Assembly: GCF_000940805.1 (NCBI RefSeq)
Contig: NZ_CP007142.1
Span: forward strand, 5,370,593-5,434,592
DNA from: Gynuella sunshinyii YC6258
GTDB lineage: Bacteria; Pseudomonadota; Gammaproteobacteria; Pseudomonadales; Natronospirillaceae
Length of the DNA stretch: 64,000 nucleotides
Direction: 5' to 3'
The position numbers were made by a program, and so were the translations under genes. This document shows positions 55,301 to 64,000 of this stretch, piece after piece (positions within the stretch are counted from its first letter, which is position 1; each line of letters starts with the position of its first letter). The notes under the pieces are model-generated. The model had not been told where the DNA came from. It did no database searches and saw only the letters and a program-made list of their open reading frames with translations.

Positions 55301-58300
55301 GTGCCGGTAGCCATGACTGCGGCTGCTGCGGCACATAAAAGCGACTGTCGGTCAACGGCAGATTGGGGTTCAGTGCACTCGAATGCAGCGAAGGCACAAT
55401 CATACCGTGCTGCATTTGCAGCAGTATTTTGGTGATACCGGCAATGCCAGCCGCCGATTCCAGATGACCGATATTACTTTTTACCGACCCCAGAGCACAG
55501 CCGGGACCGCTTCCGTCATTCAGGCCATAGGCTTTGTTCAGTCCCGAGAGTTCAATCGGGTCACCCAGTGCGGTACCGGTGCCATGGGCTTCGACATAAC
55601 TGATACTGCCAGGCTGCCAGCCACTGCGAGCCAGAGCCTGAGCGATCACATTGGCCTGCTGGCGTTGATTCGGCACGGTAAAGCCACTGGTTTTACCACC
55701 ATGATTCAAGGCCGAGGCTTTGATGATGGCATAGATATGATCACCCTCGGCAATGGCCTGAGCAGCGGATTTCAACAATACCGCCCCAACCCCTTCGCCG
55801 GGGACATAACCGTTACCGCCTTCACCAAAGGCCCGACAACGGCCGTCGTCTGACAAAAACTGCTGCTGACACAACTGCTGATATTTGGTTGGATGTGGCG
55901 CGACATTCACACCACCGGCCAATGCATAGTCACAATCGCCACTGCGAATACTCTGGCAGGCGAGATGAATCGCTGACAGCGACGACGAACACATGCTGTC
56001 GAGGGCCATACTGGGCCCATGAAAATCAAAGCAATAGGACACCCGATTGGCAATCGAGGAAAACGACGCCGTGGGTTTGCCGAGCTGCTGCTGGGCTTCA
56101 CTGACCTGCAATAATTCATAATGGCCCCACATCACGCCAACGAAAACGCCGACGGTGTGGTGCAGTAGTGTGTCGCGGGTATAGGCGGAATCCTCCAGAC
56201 ATTGCCAGGCGGTTTCCAGAAACAGCCGTTCCTGGGGATCAATGATTTCAGACTCCCGCCGGGTCATACCGAAAAACTGCGCATCAAACTGATCCACCTG
56301 ATCCATGAAGCCGCCCCATTTGCTGTACACCGATCCCTTATGATGACGGTCAGCATGATAATAAAGCGCATGATTCCAACGTTCTGTCGGCACTTCACGA
56401 ATACAGTCCCGGCCCTGATAAAGGTTGCTCCAGAACTGCTCCAGATTATCAGCCAGAGGATAACGGCCGCTCAGACCGATGATGGCAATATCATCGTCTG
56501 CATATTGATTCCGGGCAGCTCTCCTGACCGGTTCAACCAGTGCGGCGGCCAATTTGCGGTGAGGATGCACGGCCATTTCCGACATGGTTTTGGATGTCGC
56601 CGGGACAGGTGCATTAATGACCGTTTGTGGTTGTCCGGCCTTGAGATCCAGCAAAGCCTGAACCAGATCGGCCAGGGTGTGACATTCATAAAACCACAGG
56701 CGTGCCGTCAGTCCGTGATCGTCCTGAATCCGGCTGGTCATGCGCTGCAGTTGAATCTCATCCAGCGCCAGCGCCGACAGTAAAGTTTCGCGCTGCACCT
56801 CATGACCGCTCACTTCAGCGATGAGCGCAGCCAGATACTGGAACAGCTCGTCTGCCGGGTTGAGGTCAGTATGCGACGATACAGCATCAGAAATGTCCGG
56901 CTCTTCGATTGTTGCCGCTGACTCATTCGTGCCAACCGCCGTCGTGCTTTCGATAAGAGGGCCTTGCGTCAGCAGTCGGACCTGGACATCGTCAGCATGA
57001 TACTCAACCAGATATTCCGCCAGGGCGGCAATGCTCGGATATTCATAGAACAGGGTTTTGGAAACGTCTTCGCCGAACACAGTTACCAGTTTTTCATTCA
57101 GCGCCAGTACCATGACCGAGTTGACACCATACTGTTCCAGCGAGGCGTCGAAATCGATATCCGCCCGGGTCACTTTGGTGACTCCGGCAACCTGATCACG
57201 CAGGTAAGATCTCGCCGCCGTATTGAGACGATCTGAAGATGCCGGCCCGCCAGAGACTTCTGGTTCCATAGTTTCCAGCGGTGTCGCCGAGGATGAAGCG
57301 GTCAGAGTTGAACCGGCCAGTTGTGCCGCTGCCTGGGGAAAATTCTCCAGCAGATATTCCGTCACTTCCCTGATGGTCTGATGCTCATAAAACAGGGTTT
57401 TTGGCACCTCGTCGCCAAAGACTTCGGCAATCTGTGCATGAATCGCAAGCACCATTACCGAATTGATGCCGAACGATTCCAGGGCATCATCGGGTTGCAG
57501 ATCCGCACGCGGGATGCGGGTCTGGGCGGCGATGAGTTCACTGAGAAAGTTTTCTGTTGCCGGCAGCACGGTGGTTGCAGGGCTGGTCGCAGGGCCTGCT
57601 TCCGTCGGTGCCGGTGCAGTTTGAATGACCGGCTTGGATGGTAACGGTTTTGCCGTCGTCGCTTTGGCGGCGGCAAACAGTCCTGCCACCGCCTGAGTGA
57701 CAAACTCTTCAATAAACGCGACCCGATTGCCATCAACATCACAGATATGAATGTCATAAGACTGTTGAATATCTTTTCGGTCTTCACTGCGCGCAGTCAC
57801 CCACACCAGCAGCTGTGCCGGTAGCGGTGCTAACAGTTGCAGCCGGCCCATACTGACGGGGACCGGAATGCCGGCCGGCTGGTACGCATCACCACCGATC
57901 AACAGCGAGGTCCGCAGTACTGCATCCATAATGGCCGGATGCAGTTGGTAATCTTCCCGAGTGTCTGCCACGGCGGCCGGAAGCGTCAGTTCCGCCAGTG
58001 CCCCGGTGGCATTGAAATGTAATTGCCGGAATGGTTTGAAACGTTCACCCAACTGAAAACCAAGGGCAGCGAAATAATCGTTGACCCGGGTTAACGACAG
58101 GCTCTGCATCTCATTACGGAGACTCGCTACCGGCACGGATTCTGCGCTCAGAACAGCCAGATCCAGCTGCGCCTGCAATCGCTCCCGCGCTTCTGATGCG
58201 ACCGGCATAAAACCATAACCCCCCCGACAGCAGAGCAATGACTGCTCGCCCTGCTGGCTGAAGATTTCAAATCCCAGTCCGTACTCGTCGGCCGTCACAA

Positions 58301-61300
58301 CGATCCGCACATCGACCGGCTCGGCGGCAACCACCACCGGCCGCAGCCACTGGATATCATACAGCGCGTGCAGGGGTTGATCCGGCAACGCCCGCTGACC
58401 TGCCTGGTTGGCCATTTCCAGCAGTACCACACCGGGCAGCACCGGGTTTTCCGCGATGACATGATCCTGTAGATAAAATTCATGACCATGCAAGGTTTTT
58501 TGAAACCGGACTTCCGCGAAACTGGAACAGTTGTTGTCCAGCACGGCATGCAACCCGGTTGGACGTGAGTCTGTGACAGGTTTTTCGATCCAGTAACGCT
58601 GGCGCTGATAGGCGTATCCCGGTGCCGATACTTTTCGTCTTGGCAGGTCATACAGCGTTTTCCACGGAATATGACCGCCTTTAAGCCAGAATTCTGCCAG
58701 TGACCGGTTTTGCTGACCGGGCAACCGCAGCTGGGGATCAGGTTGAAATGCATCGCGATGGTTTTTATCAATGCGGCCAAACCAGATACCATCAGTCACA
58801 CTTTGCGGTTGCTCAACAAATCGCTCCAGCCGGTTCATCAGCATGGTAACGGATTCAGCTTCCACCGCTAACCGCCAGTCATGTTCCAGTCGGCCGGTTT
58901 GTAAGGTATAGGCAAGATCGTGCAGATTGATATCGGGGTTACGTTGCAGGAAGTTTTTCAACTGCGCCGCCATCTCCAGCAGAGCTTCCTGTTTGCGGGC
59001 AGACTGGACGATCAATGCCGGGGCGCTGACGGGTGTTGCCGGAACTGCTGAGGCGTATTCCTCGATAATCACGTGACCATTGGCACCACCGGCCCCAAAA
59101 GAACTGATACCCGCCAGTCGCAACTGTTGCTGACCGTCAATCACCGGACGTTCCCAGGGCTGCAACTGCTGCTGGACGACAAATGGCGTGGCCGCCATAT
59201 CGATGTGGGGGTTGGGCTGCTGACTGTGCAACGACGGCACCAGCATCTGATGCTGCATCTGCAACAGGACTTTGGTGATACCGGCTACCCCGGCGGCGGC
59301 TTCGGCATGACCGATATTGGATTTAACTGAACCGATGGCACAGAACTGTTTCTCAGTACTGCCGAACGCTCTGACCAGACCGTTGATTTCAATAGGATCG
59401 CCCAGACTGGTGCCGGTACCATGGGCTTCCAGATAACTGATATGGCGTGGATCGATACCGCCACGTTCAAACGCTTCCTGCATCAGGGCAGCCTGACGTT
59501 TTGGATTTGGCACGGTAAAACCGGATGTCCGGCCACCGTGGTTCACTGCGGTACTGCGAATCACACCGTAGATATGGTCACCATCGCGCTCGGCGTCTGC
59601 CAATGGTTTCAGGATGACAGCACCGACGCCTTCGGCCGGAACATACCCATCACCGCCCTCGCCAAAACTGCGACAACGGCCATCGGATGACAGGAAGTGC
59701 ATGTCTGACAGCAGGTTGTATTTATTGGCGTGCAGCGACAGATTGACACCGCCGGCGATGGCCACGCGGATATCTCCCGCCGCCAATGCCGAGCAGGCCA
59801 GATGCACGGCAGTCAGAGATGACGAACAGGCGGTATCAAGAGTGATACTGGGACCGGAAAGATTAAAGAAGTAGGAAATGCGGTTGGCTACTGACCAGTA
59901 AAAAGAATGAGGCGTGACCCAGTCTTGCGGACGGTCACTTTCGACACCGTGCAACTGGTAGTCTCCCCACATGCAACCGGCATAGACGCCAACCGGATTG
60001 TCTTTTACATCCCCGGCTTTCTCGTCACTGCCGGCACAGAGCTGATCAGGATGATAACCGGCGTCTTCCACCGCGTGCGCCACAACTTCCAGGAACAGGC
60101 GTTCCTGGGGGTCCATTTTTTCCGCTTCTGAGGGGGAAATATTGAAGTACAGCGGATCAAACTGATCCACCTGAGTCAGAAAACCACCCCACTTGCTGTA
60201 GCTTTTTCCCTGAACCGGTTCCCCAGGACGAAACACCTGAGTGAGATCCCAGCGCTGGGCGGGGATTTCCTCAATGCAGTCTTTGCCGGCTACAAGGTTC
60301 TGCCAGAAAGTCTCAAGTGTGTCCGCCTGCGGATAACGACCGGCCAGGCCAATAATGGCAATGGGAATATGTTTGGGCGGCGCTCCAACAACGCCAGAGA
60401 GTTTCGCCCGACGTTTGCGCTCACTGATTCTGGCGACAGAATGATTGACCGCATGAGCGACAGGTTTGTTCGCGTCGGGTGATTCTCCAATGTTCAGCTG
60501 ATCGAGGCTGTCACGGTAATTTTCCAGCAAAAACTCAACCAGTTCGGCCATGGTCTGACATTCAAAGAACAGGGTTTTCGGCAGCCCCGCAAAGGTTTTT
60601 TCCATCAGATTGACAAGATTGAGCATGACCACCGAATCAAAGCCGTAATCCTGAAAGGTGCCGTTAGCACGAAAACGATCAGCATCGACATTCAGCGCTC
60701 CGGTAAACAGCTGCGCCAGATAATCAGGCAGCTCGTCGGCGCTGATACCACGCTGGTCAGCAGTCGCTGGCAGCTTAGCGGATAGAGTTGTCTGTTCGGT
60801 CACACAGCCGAGTACCGACCGTACTTTGTCGCTGTCTCCCGGTAGCACACCCACTTGATACACCGGCAATCGCAATGCGGTTTCAAGGGCAGCAATACCA
60901 TCATGCGTCAGTAACGGAATAATGCCGAAGCTTTTTCGCAGCATTGCTTCCTCTTCATCCGACAGGGTCATGCCACCGTCTTTCCAGTACGGCCAGTTGA
61001 CCGACAGTGTTCTGCCGGATCGTTCTCCACGCTGGTGCTGAAGGTTGCGAGACAGGCTGAAGTAATCCTCGAAACTGTTGCCATAGCCATAATCACACTG
61101 GCCGATATTGCCGAGGACACCGGTGACCGAGGAAAACAGAATAAAGCAGTCCAGTTCGTCTTCAGCACTGGCCTGATCAAGATTGGCAGTACCGTATACT
61201 TTCGGACCAATCACCCGGTCAAAGGCATCCTGTTGCTTGCGAATGATAAAGCTGTCTTCGATGACTCCGGCTGCATGCAAAATTCCGTGAATAGCACCGT

Positions 61301-64000
61301 GATCGGTACGAATCTGTGCCATTACCTGCTCAACATCATCCAGCCGGTTAACATCACATTGCAGGTATATGGCCTGTCCACCGCTGGCGCTGATATCGTT
61401 CAGCTGTTGTTGTTTGTCAGCATCGAGGGGGGCCCGGCCGGTCAGACAGACAGTGGCCTGATAGTGTTGCGCCAGATGACGGCCAAAAATAATCCCCAAC
61501 GCACCCATTCCACCGGTGATCAGGTATACCCCTTTATGCCGGAAATCAGTTCGCGCAGATCCAGATGGAATCGGTAGTCCTGATAACTGTTGGGTGGCGT
61601 TGGCGGTTAAACCACTGCGCAGGTCGTTGAATGCGCGCCCCCATCGTTGCCCCTGTTGATAGACGATATCGGTCTGCCGGTCCTGGCTGGCGAGTTCTAC
61701 CATCAAGTCATCGACATCAATGGATGCTGCCTGTACCACGACCCCGGAATAGCCCGGTTTTTCAATACTCAGGGTTTTATAAAAGCCACTCAATCCCTGT
61801 AGTGCCGGTTGCATAAATGGCGTTTCACTGGCGACCCATGATACCAACCGCAACTTTCGACTGAGTGGTATTAATGCCTGGACCAGTACAAAAATGCTTC
61901 GTATGCCATGGTCCACTGTCTGCGTGAGAACGACGTTGTTTGGGTTGGCAGGTAGATGAATGACAAATTCGGGTTTGATACCTTGGGCTTTCAGCTGCTG
62001 AATCAGCGCTTTGGCATCGTCCGTGCTAGCCGCGCCGAGACGATACTCCGTGGTTGAGATTGCTTCATAGCCATCTGCAAAGGTTACGGTCAAACAGTTC
62101 AGCCCGGCCTGTGTCAGTGTGGCAATCAGATGCGGGTGATCGGAAGCTGCGCCGTCCACCAGAAGCAACGCATGTTTACCGTTCAGATCCGCTCGGTTGG
62201 CCGTAGTATCAGCGGGTACCCATTGCGGTACGTAATAGCCTTCGCGGTTATCACTGCTGATGTCGGCCAGTCGCTCCAGTTGGACATCAACATCTGAGTC
62301 TTGTACCACCTCGTGATCCCGCTGGACGTTAACGGTTTTCATACCGCCATTGAGTGTCATGCCAAGCAGTTCAACCGCGAGTCCGGCAGTGCCATCCGGC
62401 TGATGGTTGAACATGCGGATATCAAATGTTTTCAACGCGCCGGAGCGCTCCACCTGGTTTACCGATACGCTTGCGTGTCTGGCCAGAGGTTCATGGATCT
62501 TCAGGGTATTCAGCAGAAACGGCAACGCAACCGTCAGCTCAATGGGTTGCACTAATGCCTGCTGCAAGGTCTCCACACCGTAATCGTTCAACTGCGCCAG
62601 CAGTACGGCAACCTGTAGCGCGCAATCCAACATCCCCGGATGCAGATAGTAAGGATCCACCGCCAGATGATCTGGCAATACCACCGTGGCCAGGGCCGAA
62701 GATTGCGACAGCGTGACCGATTCAATGGCCCGGTGACCGGGACCATAATTCAGTCCACTCTGGGTCAGTAACTGATAAGTCTGTTGAGCATCGAATGTCG
62801 CCTGTTCGTCGGCTATCTGCGCTATCGGGGTAATGGTTGTTTCCGTACGCGCAACCGGCAAGGCGATACCACGGCAGTACAGATTGCCGTCACCGCCGGT
62901 GACTTCAAATTCAAGTTCAACCACATTGGTCCGGGTTTCCAGTGGATACAGATGCAGGCGCAGTACTGACACCGATGCGCTGTCAAACGGACGCAACCAG
63001 TTGATATCTCTGAGTTCGATGCGGCTTGTTGCCGGTAAATTCCCACCCAGAGACTGTTCCAGCCCGGCACGGACCAATTCCATATACGCGGCCGCCGGCA
63101 GAATTTTCCGCCCGGCTACCTGATGGTGATCCAAAAAAAATTCTGTGCCGGTAAACACCGACTGAAATGCCTGACAGTCAAAATCTGAAATGTTCTCATG
63201 CAGCAACGGATGCAGGGTTCGTTGTTCATCTGCCGGAACCAGAGCCTGCTGTTTCAACCACACGCGGGTTCTGGCAAAACGGTAACCTGGCAAACTGATT
63301 CGTCGTGCCGGGGTTTTGGCAAAGACCGGCTGCCAGTCCAGTGTGCTTCCTTGCAAATACCGGGTCACCAGTTTGTTCAGGGCTTGTAGCAATTGAGGAT
63401 CTGATGGTTTTTTTCTGGCACTGAACACACCAGGTAATTGATCGGTTACCGATGCATCCGCCGATTCAACGTTCGGTTGTTCAATCGGTTGCTGCAAAAA
63501 TGCCAACAATTCTTCGACGGAACGGACAACTGCCGCATCACGATATTCAAAATGGTCACGGCCCACCGTCAGGGTGTAACTGACATCCGCCAGCGAACAT
63601 TGGTCCTGCTGTTGTTCGATCCATCGGTACAGTGTTTGTTTTAGAGCGCTCAGGGCAGTCTCGGTTTTGGCAGAAAGACAGACAGGCCAACCCGGTAGCA
63701 TGCGAACCGCCTGGCGGCGACCCGAGGCTCGCGGCGCGAGATATTGCTCCAGTACCACGTGAGCATTGGTACCTCCAAAACCAAAGGAGCTGACTCCGGC
63801 CCGTAATGGCAATGGGGTACCGTGTTCATCGTTTATCGGCAACCAGGGTTGATTCTGGGCCAGCATGGCAAAGGGCGTCTGCGCCAGACTGATACGCTGG
63901 TTTAATTGTTGAAAATGCACCAGCGCCGGCAGCATCTGGTGACGCATGGCCATGAGGACTTTAATGACACCGGCAATACCCGCCGCGGCTTCAAGGTGAC
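52317..64000 (-). CDS. Large trans-AT PKS, 5' end beyond window
   Basis: Open through the window edge; at least 3,890 residues. In order (nt, descending): end of KS1 (GHLEAAAGIAGV at about 64000, SFGFGGTNAHV); DH1 (DHHQVAGRKILP, about 63120); KR1 (LITGGMGALG, 61530); ACP1 (YGFDSVVML, 60640). Then KS2 (Cys in DTACSSSL, 59830), DH2 (DHVIAENPVLPG, 58460), ACP2 (FGINSVMVL), ACP3 (YGVNSVMVL) and an ACP-like domain with Glu in place of Ser (LALDEIQL, 56770). Then KS3 (DSMCSSSL, 56000), DH3 (DHQVENQGPQPILPG, 54540) and KR3 (LITGGVGKLG, 53080). No AT is present. The final ACP is on the next protein. A repeat copy encodes GDTHR near the C-terminus. Confidence 0.93.
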   Translation of the reverse strand, partial: HLEAAAGIAGVIKVLMAMRHQMLPALVHFQQLNQRISLAQTPFAMLAQNQPWLPINDEHGTPLPLRAGVSSFGFGGTNAHVVLEQYLAPRASGRRQAVRMLPGWPVCLSAKTETALSALKQTLYRWIEQQQDQCSLADVSYTLTVGRDHFEYRDAAVVRSVEELLAFLQQPIEQPNVESADASVTDQLPGVFSARKKPSDPQLLQALNKLVTRYLQGSTLDWQPVFAKTPARRISLPGYRFARTRVWLKQQALVPADEQRTLHPLLHENISDFDCQAFQSVFTGTEFFLDHHQVAGRKILPAAAYMELVRAGLEQSLGGNLPATSRIELRDINWLRPFDSASVSVLRLHLYPLETRTNVVELEFEVTGGDGNLYCRGIALPVARTETTITPIAQIADEQATFDAQQTYQLLTQSGLNYGPGHRAIESVTLSQSSALATVVLPDHLAVDPYYLHPGMLDCALQVAVLLAQLNDYGVETLQQALVQPIELTVALPFLLNTLKIHEPLARHASVSVNQVERSGALKTFDIRMFNHQPDGTAGLAVELLGMTLNGGMKTVNVQRDHEVVQDSDVDVQLERLADISSDNREGYYVPQWVPADTTANRADLNGKHALLLVDGAASDHPHLIATLTQAGLNCLTVTFADGYEAISTTEYRLGAASTDDAKALIQQLKAQGIKPEFVIHLPANPNNVVLTQTVDHGIRSIFVLVQALIPLSRKLRLVSWVASETPFMQPALQGLSGFYKTLSIEKPGYSGVVVQAASIDVDDLMVELASQDRQTDIVYQQGQRWGRAFNDLRSGLTANATQQLSGLPIPSGSARTDFRHKGVYLITGGMGALGIIFGRHLAQHYQATVCLTGRAPLDADKQQQLNDISASGGQAIYLQCDVNRLDDVEQVMAQIRTDHGAIHGILHAAGVIEDSFIIRKQQDAFDRVIGPKVYGTANLDQASAEDELDCFILFSSVTGVLGNIGQCDYGYGNSFEDYFSLSRNLQHQRGERSGRTLSVNWPYWKDGGMTLSDEEEAMLRKSFGIIPLLTHDGIAALETALRLPVYQVGVLPGDSDKVRSVLGCVTEQTTLSAKLPATADQRGISADELPDYLAQLFTGALNVDADRFRANGTFQDYGFDSVVMLNLVNLMEKTFAGLPKTLFFECQTMAELVEFLLENYRDSLDQLNIGESPDANKPVAHAVNHSVARISERKRRAKLSGVVGAPPKHIPIAIIGLAGRYPQADTLETFWQNLVAGKDCIEEIPAQRWDLTQVFRPGEPVQGKSYSKWGGFLTQVDQFDPLYFNISPSEAEKMDPQERLFLEVVAHAVEDAGYHPDQLCAGSDEKAGDVKDNPVGVYAGCMWGDYQLHGVESDRPQDWVTPHSFYWSVANRISYFFNLSGPSITLDTACSSSLTAVHLACSALAAGDIRVAIAGGVNLSLHANKYNLLSDMHFLSSDGRCRSFGEGGDGYVPAEGVGAVILKPLADAERDGDHIYGVIRSTAVNHGGRTSGFTVPNPKRQAALMQEAFERGGIDPRHISYLEAHGTGTSLGDPIEINGLVRAFGSTEKQFCAIGSVKSNIGHAEAAAGVAGITKVLLQMQHQMLVPSLHSQQPNPHIDMAATPFVVQQQLQPWERPVIDGQQQLRLAGISSFGAGGANGHVIIEEYASAVPATPVSAPALIVQSARKQEALLEMAAQLKNFLQRNPDINLHDLAYTLQTGRLEHDWRLAVEAESVTMLMNRLERFVEQPQSVTDGIWFGRIDKNHRDAFQPDPQLRLPGQQNRSLAEFWLKGGHIPWKTLYDLPRRKVSAPGYAYQRQRYWIEKPVTDSRPTGLHAVLDNNCSSFAEVRFQKTLHGHEFYLQDHVIAENPVLPGVVLLEMANQAGQRALPDQPLHALYDIQWLRPVVVAAEPVDVRIVVTADEYGLGFEIFSQQGEQSLLCCRGGYGFMPVASEARERLQAQLDLAVLSAESVPVASLRNEMQSLSLTRVNDYFAALGFQLGERFKPFRQLHFNATGALAELTLPAAVADTREDYQLHPAIMDAVLRTSLLIGGDAYQPAGIPVPVSMGRLQLLAPLPAQLLVWVTARSEDRKDIQQSYDIHICDVDGNRVAFIEEFVTQAVAGLFAAAKATTAKPLPSKPVIQTAPAPTEAGPATSPATTVLPATENFLSELIAAQTRIPRADLQPDDALESFGINSVMVLAIHAQIAEVFGDEVPKTLFYEHQTIREVTEYLLENFPQAAAQLAGSTLTASSSATPLETMEPEVSGGPASSDRLNTAARSYLRDQVAGVTKVTRADIDFDASLEQYGVNSVMVLALNEKLVTVFGEDVSKTLFYEYPSIAALAEYLVEYHADDVQVRLLTQGPLIESTTAVGTNESAATIEEPDISDAVSSHTDLNPADELFQYLAALIAEVSGHEVQRETLLSALALDEIQLQRMTSRIQDDHGLTARLWFYECHTLADLVQALLDLKAGQPQTVINAPVPATSKTMSEMAVHPHRKLAAALVEPVRRAARNQYADDDIAIIGLSGRYPLADNLEQFWSNLYQGRDCIREVPTERWNHALYYHADRHHKGSVYSKWGGFMDQVDQFDAQFFGMTRRESEIIDPQERLFLETAWQCLEDSAYTRDTLLHHTVGVFVGVMWGHYELLQVSEAQQQLGKPTASFSSIANRVSYCFDFHGPSMALDSMCSSSLSAIHLACQSIRSGDCDYALAGGVNVAPHPTKYQQLCQQQFLSDDGRCRAFGEGGNGYVPGEGVGAVLLKSAAQAIAEGDHIYAIIKASALNHGGKTSGFTVPNQRQQANVIAQALARSGWQPGSISYVEAHGTGTALGDPIELSGLNKAYGLNDGSGPGCALGSVKSNIGHLESAAGIAGITKILLQMQHGMIVPSLHSSALNPNLPLTDSRFYVPQQPQSWLPAPSATTLRAGISSFGAGGANAHILLEHYSDPELMVSTVAGDQLFVLSADSHERLQGYVETLSPWLHSQVEKTSGAAARTHFINLCYSAMVGREQRDERLAVIARDHKDLAGKLDSWLTHGQAEQVYHGSSRGKEQQLNHILDATTRSALLTSLLQRREIHTLAKTWVASLNIDWPACYPAVLGVSGSALLRRISFPSQPLQRQRYWVQQAQADSQPVMMGLHPLLDRNISTIVNQRFEKYLTGDEFYLRDHQVENQGPQPILPGVAYLEMARAAAQLSVPEEYVVSRLRHVMWLRPIQFTGKPEHIRIDLSRNGDNMAFSVCNHEQAQCSTGDVLFSHQTVTAEDQWLDIKALQNSGGLREEKAEIYSIFEQMGFYYGPAYQCTQWRIRHQNSALVKLQLPEDLADSAGAYFLHPSLMDAALRSCLGLGDAHYTSPMVPFSLEEIELRHPLTTECYVYVMLSGESSRDINKYNLVITDKDGKILVKIQHVSARHFHNQTPAANADRAIAQLPRASVYQYCWQPLSLSQQADKNGTVLLLRSAADDTPKPVFSDRWQVVEISQGETFRSVSQHAYELDFGQPDQLAQLLSELAASDRLPDAIINLLDVSHDDIDVLNVPQHLQLSVHLLYRWFIALHRHDPERAVRIMDVNARSEQLSGSYHDALSGFAASMTAVNHRIQIATLTAQSSDIKNLPLEALLTTTDKINARQYRLNEQGRFEYRALVPATLQDTDKPLLPPRSTCLITGGVGKLGLIMAHYLIANCQPNLVLVSRHSLTAEQQQQLAEMNHELAGYGSDSSVVHMVADMAERESVEAMIDQCRQQFGALHAVIHAAGSASDTSVLDLNQRQFDASLSAKIHGLVYLDHATRNDALAWFVNFSSISAHVGDLGSGSYGAGNRFMDAYSIHRPNMLSINWPLWAEGGLAISDSDAGMLNFSGMTAMPERVGLDIFNRALNSGLHQLFVAYGDTHRIEQVLGVSTGPTVQPSAATEKENVL
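52398..52410. repeat. RAYT-associated repeat copy near the PKS C-terminus
   Basis: GTGGGTGTCCCCG is identical over 13 bases to the copy at 22898-22910 beside the RAYT gene. On the minus strand it encodes GDTH in AYGDTHRIEQVL, about 25 residues from the end of the large PKS. Confidence 0.7.

Overview
The window looks like chromosomal DNA from a marine-type gammaproteobacterium with a large secondary metabolism. This is inferred from the type I-F CRISPR-Cas locus, the TRAP-fed hexuronate operon, the preTA pyrimidine genes and a trans-AT PKS/NRPS cluster. A Gynuella- or Saccharospirillaceae-like host would fit, but no rRNA or marker gene is present to prove it.

Layout. (1) 1-6.8 kb, minus strand: a type I-F1 CRISPR-Cas locus (cas1, cas2-3, csy1, start of csy2). 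A vapBC toxin-antitoxin pair with its own promoter and operator sits between cas2-3 and csy1. Between vapC and csy1 lies a degenerate repeat-guide-repeat unit that could yield one crRNA-like RNA. (2) 6.8-8.3 kb: no convincing gene. (3) 8.3-17.7 kb: a lipoprotein-like alpha/beta hydrolase, a GntR/FCD regulator and a plus-strand operon dctPQM-manD-uxuB-uxaC. The operon imports a hexuronate and converts glucuronate via fructuronate and mannonate to 2-keto-3-deoxygluconate. (4) 17.8-21.4 kb: a TetR/RutR-type regulator and preT-preA for reductive pyrimidine catabolism. (5) 21.5-22.9 kb: a REP-associated tyrosine transposase (RAYT) bracketed by oppositely oriented copies of a short repeat with core GGACACCC / GGGTGTCC. 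(6) 23.1 kb to the window end, all minus strand: a trans-AT PKS/NRPS cluster. In transcription order it holds two PKS proteins (the first cut by the window edge), an extended SDR, an alpha-oxoamine synthase with its own ACP, a tandem-AT protein, a secreted peptidase-like hydrolase, two NRPS proteins (FAAL-ACP-C-A-PCP-C, then A-PCP-E-like), a type II thioesterase, a small ACP/KR/DH/KS/KS-beta set, and an RND transporter with a LolA-like periplasmic protein and an outer-membrane protein.

How the parts fit. The KS domains lack cis AT domains, so the AT protein is expected to charge the ACPs in trans. The ACP/KR/DH/KS set may build an acyl chain that the FAAL domain activates. The RND/LolA-like/porin trio may export or place the product. 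These links are inferences from gene order.

The most unusual feature crosses these regions. About 31 copies of the RAYT-flanking repeat core occur in this window, many inside genes: five in preT, one in an NRPS adenylation domain, one at the end of a PKS, possibly one in uxuB, and sixteen as an in-frame mostly 21-bp minisatellite in the lobe linker of an NRPS condensation domain. Every intragenic copy carries GGACACCC on the coding strand.
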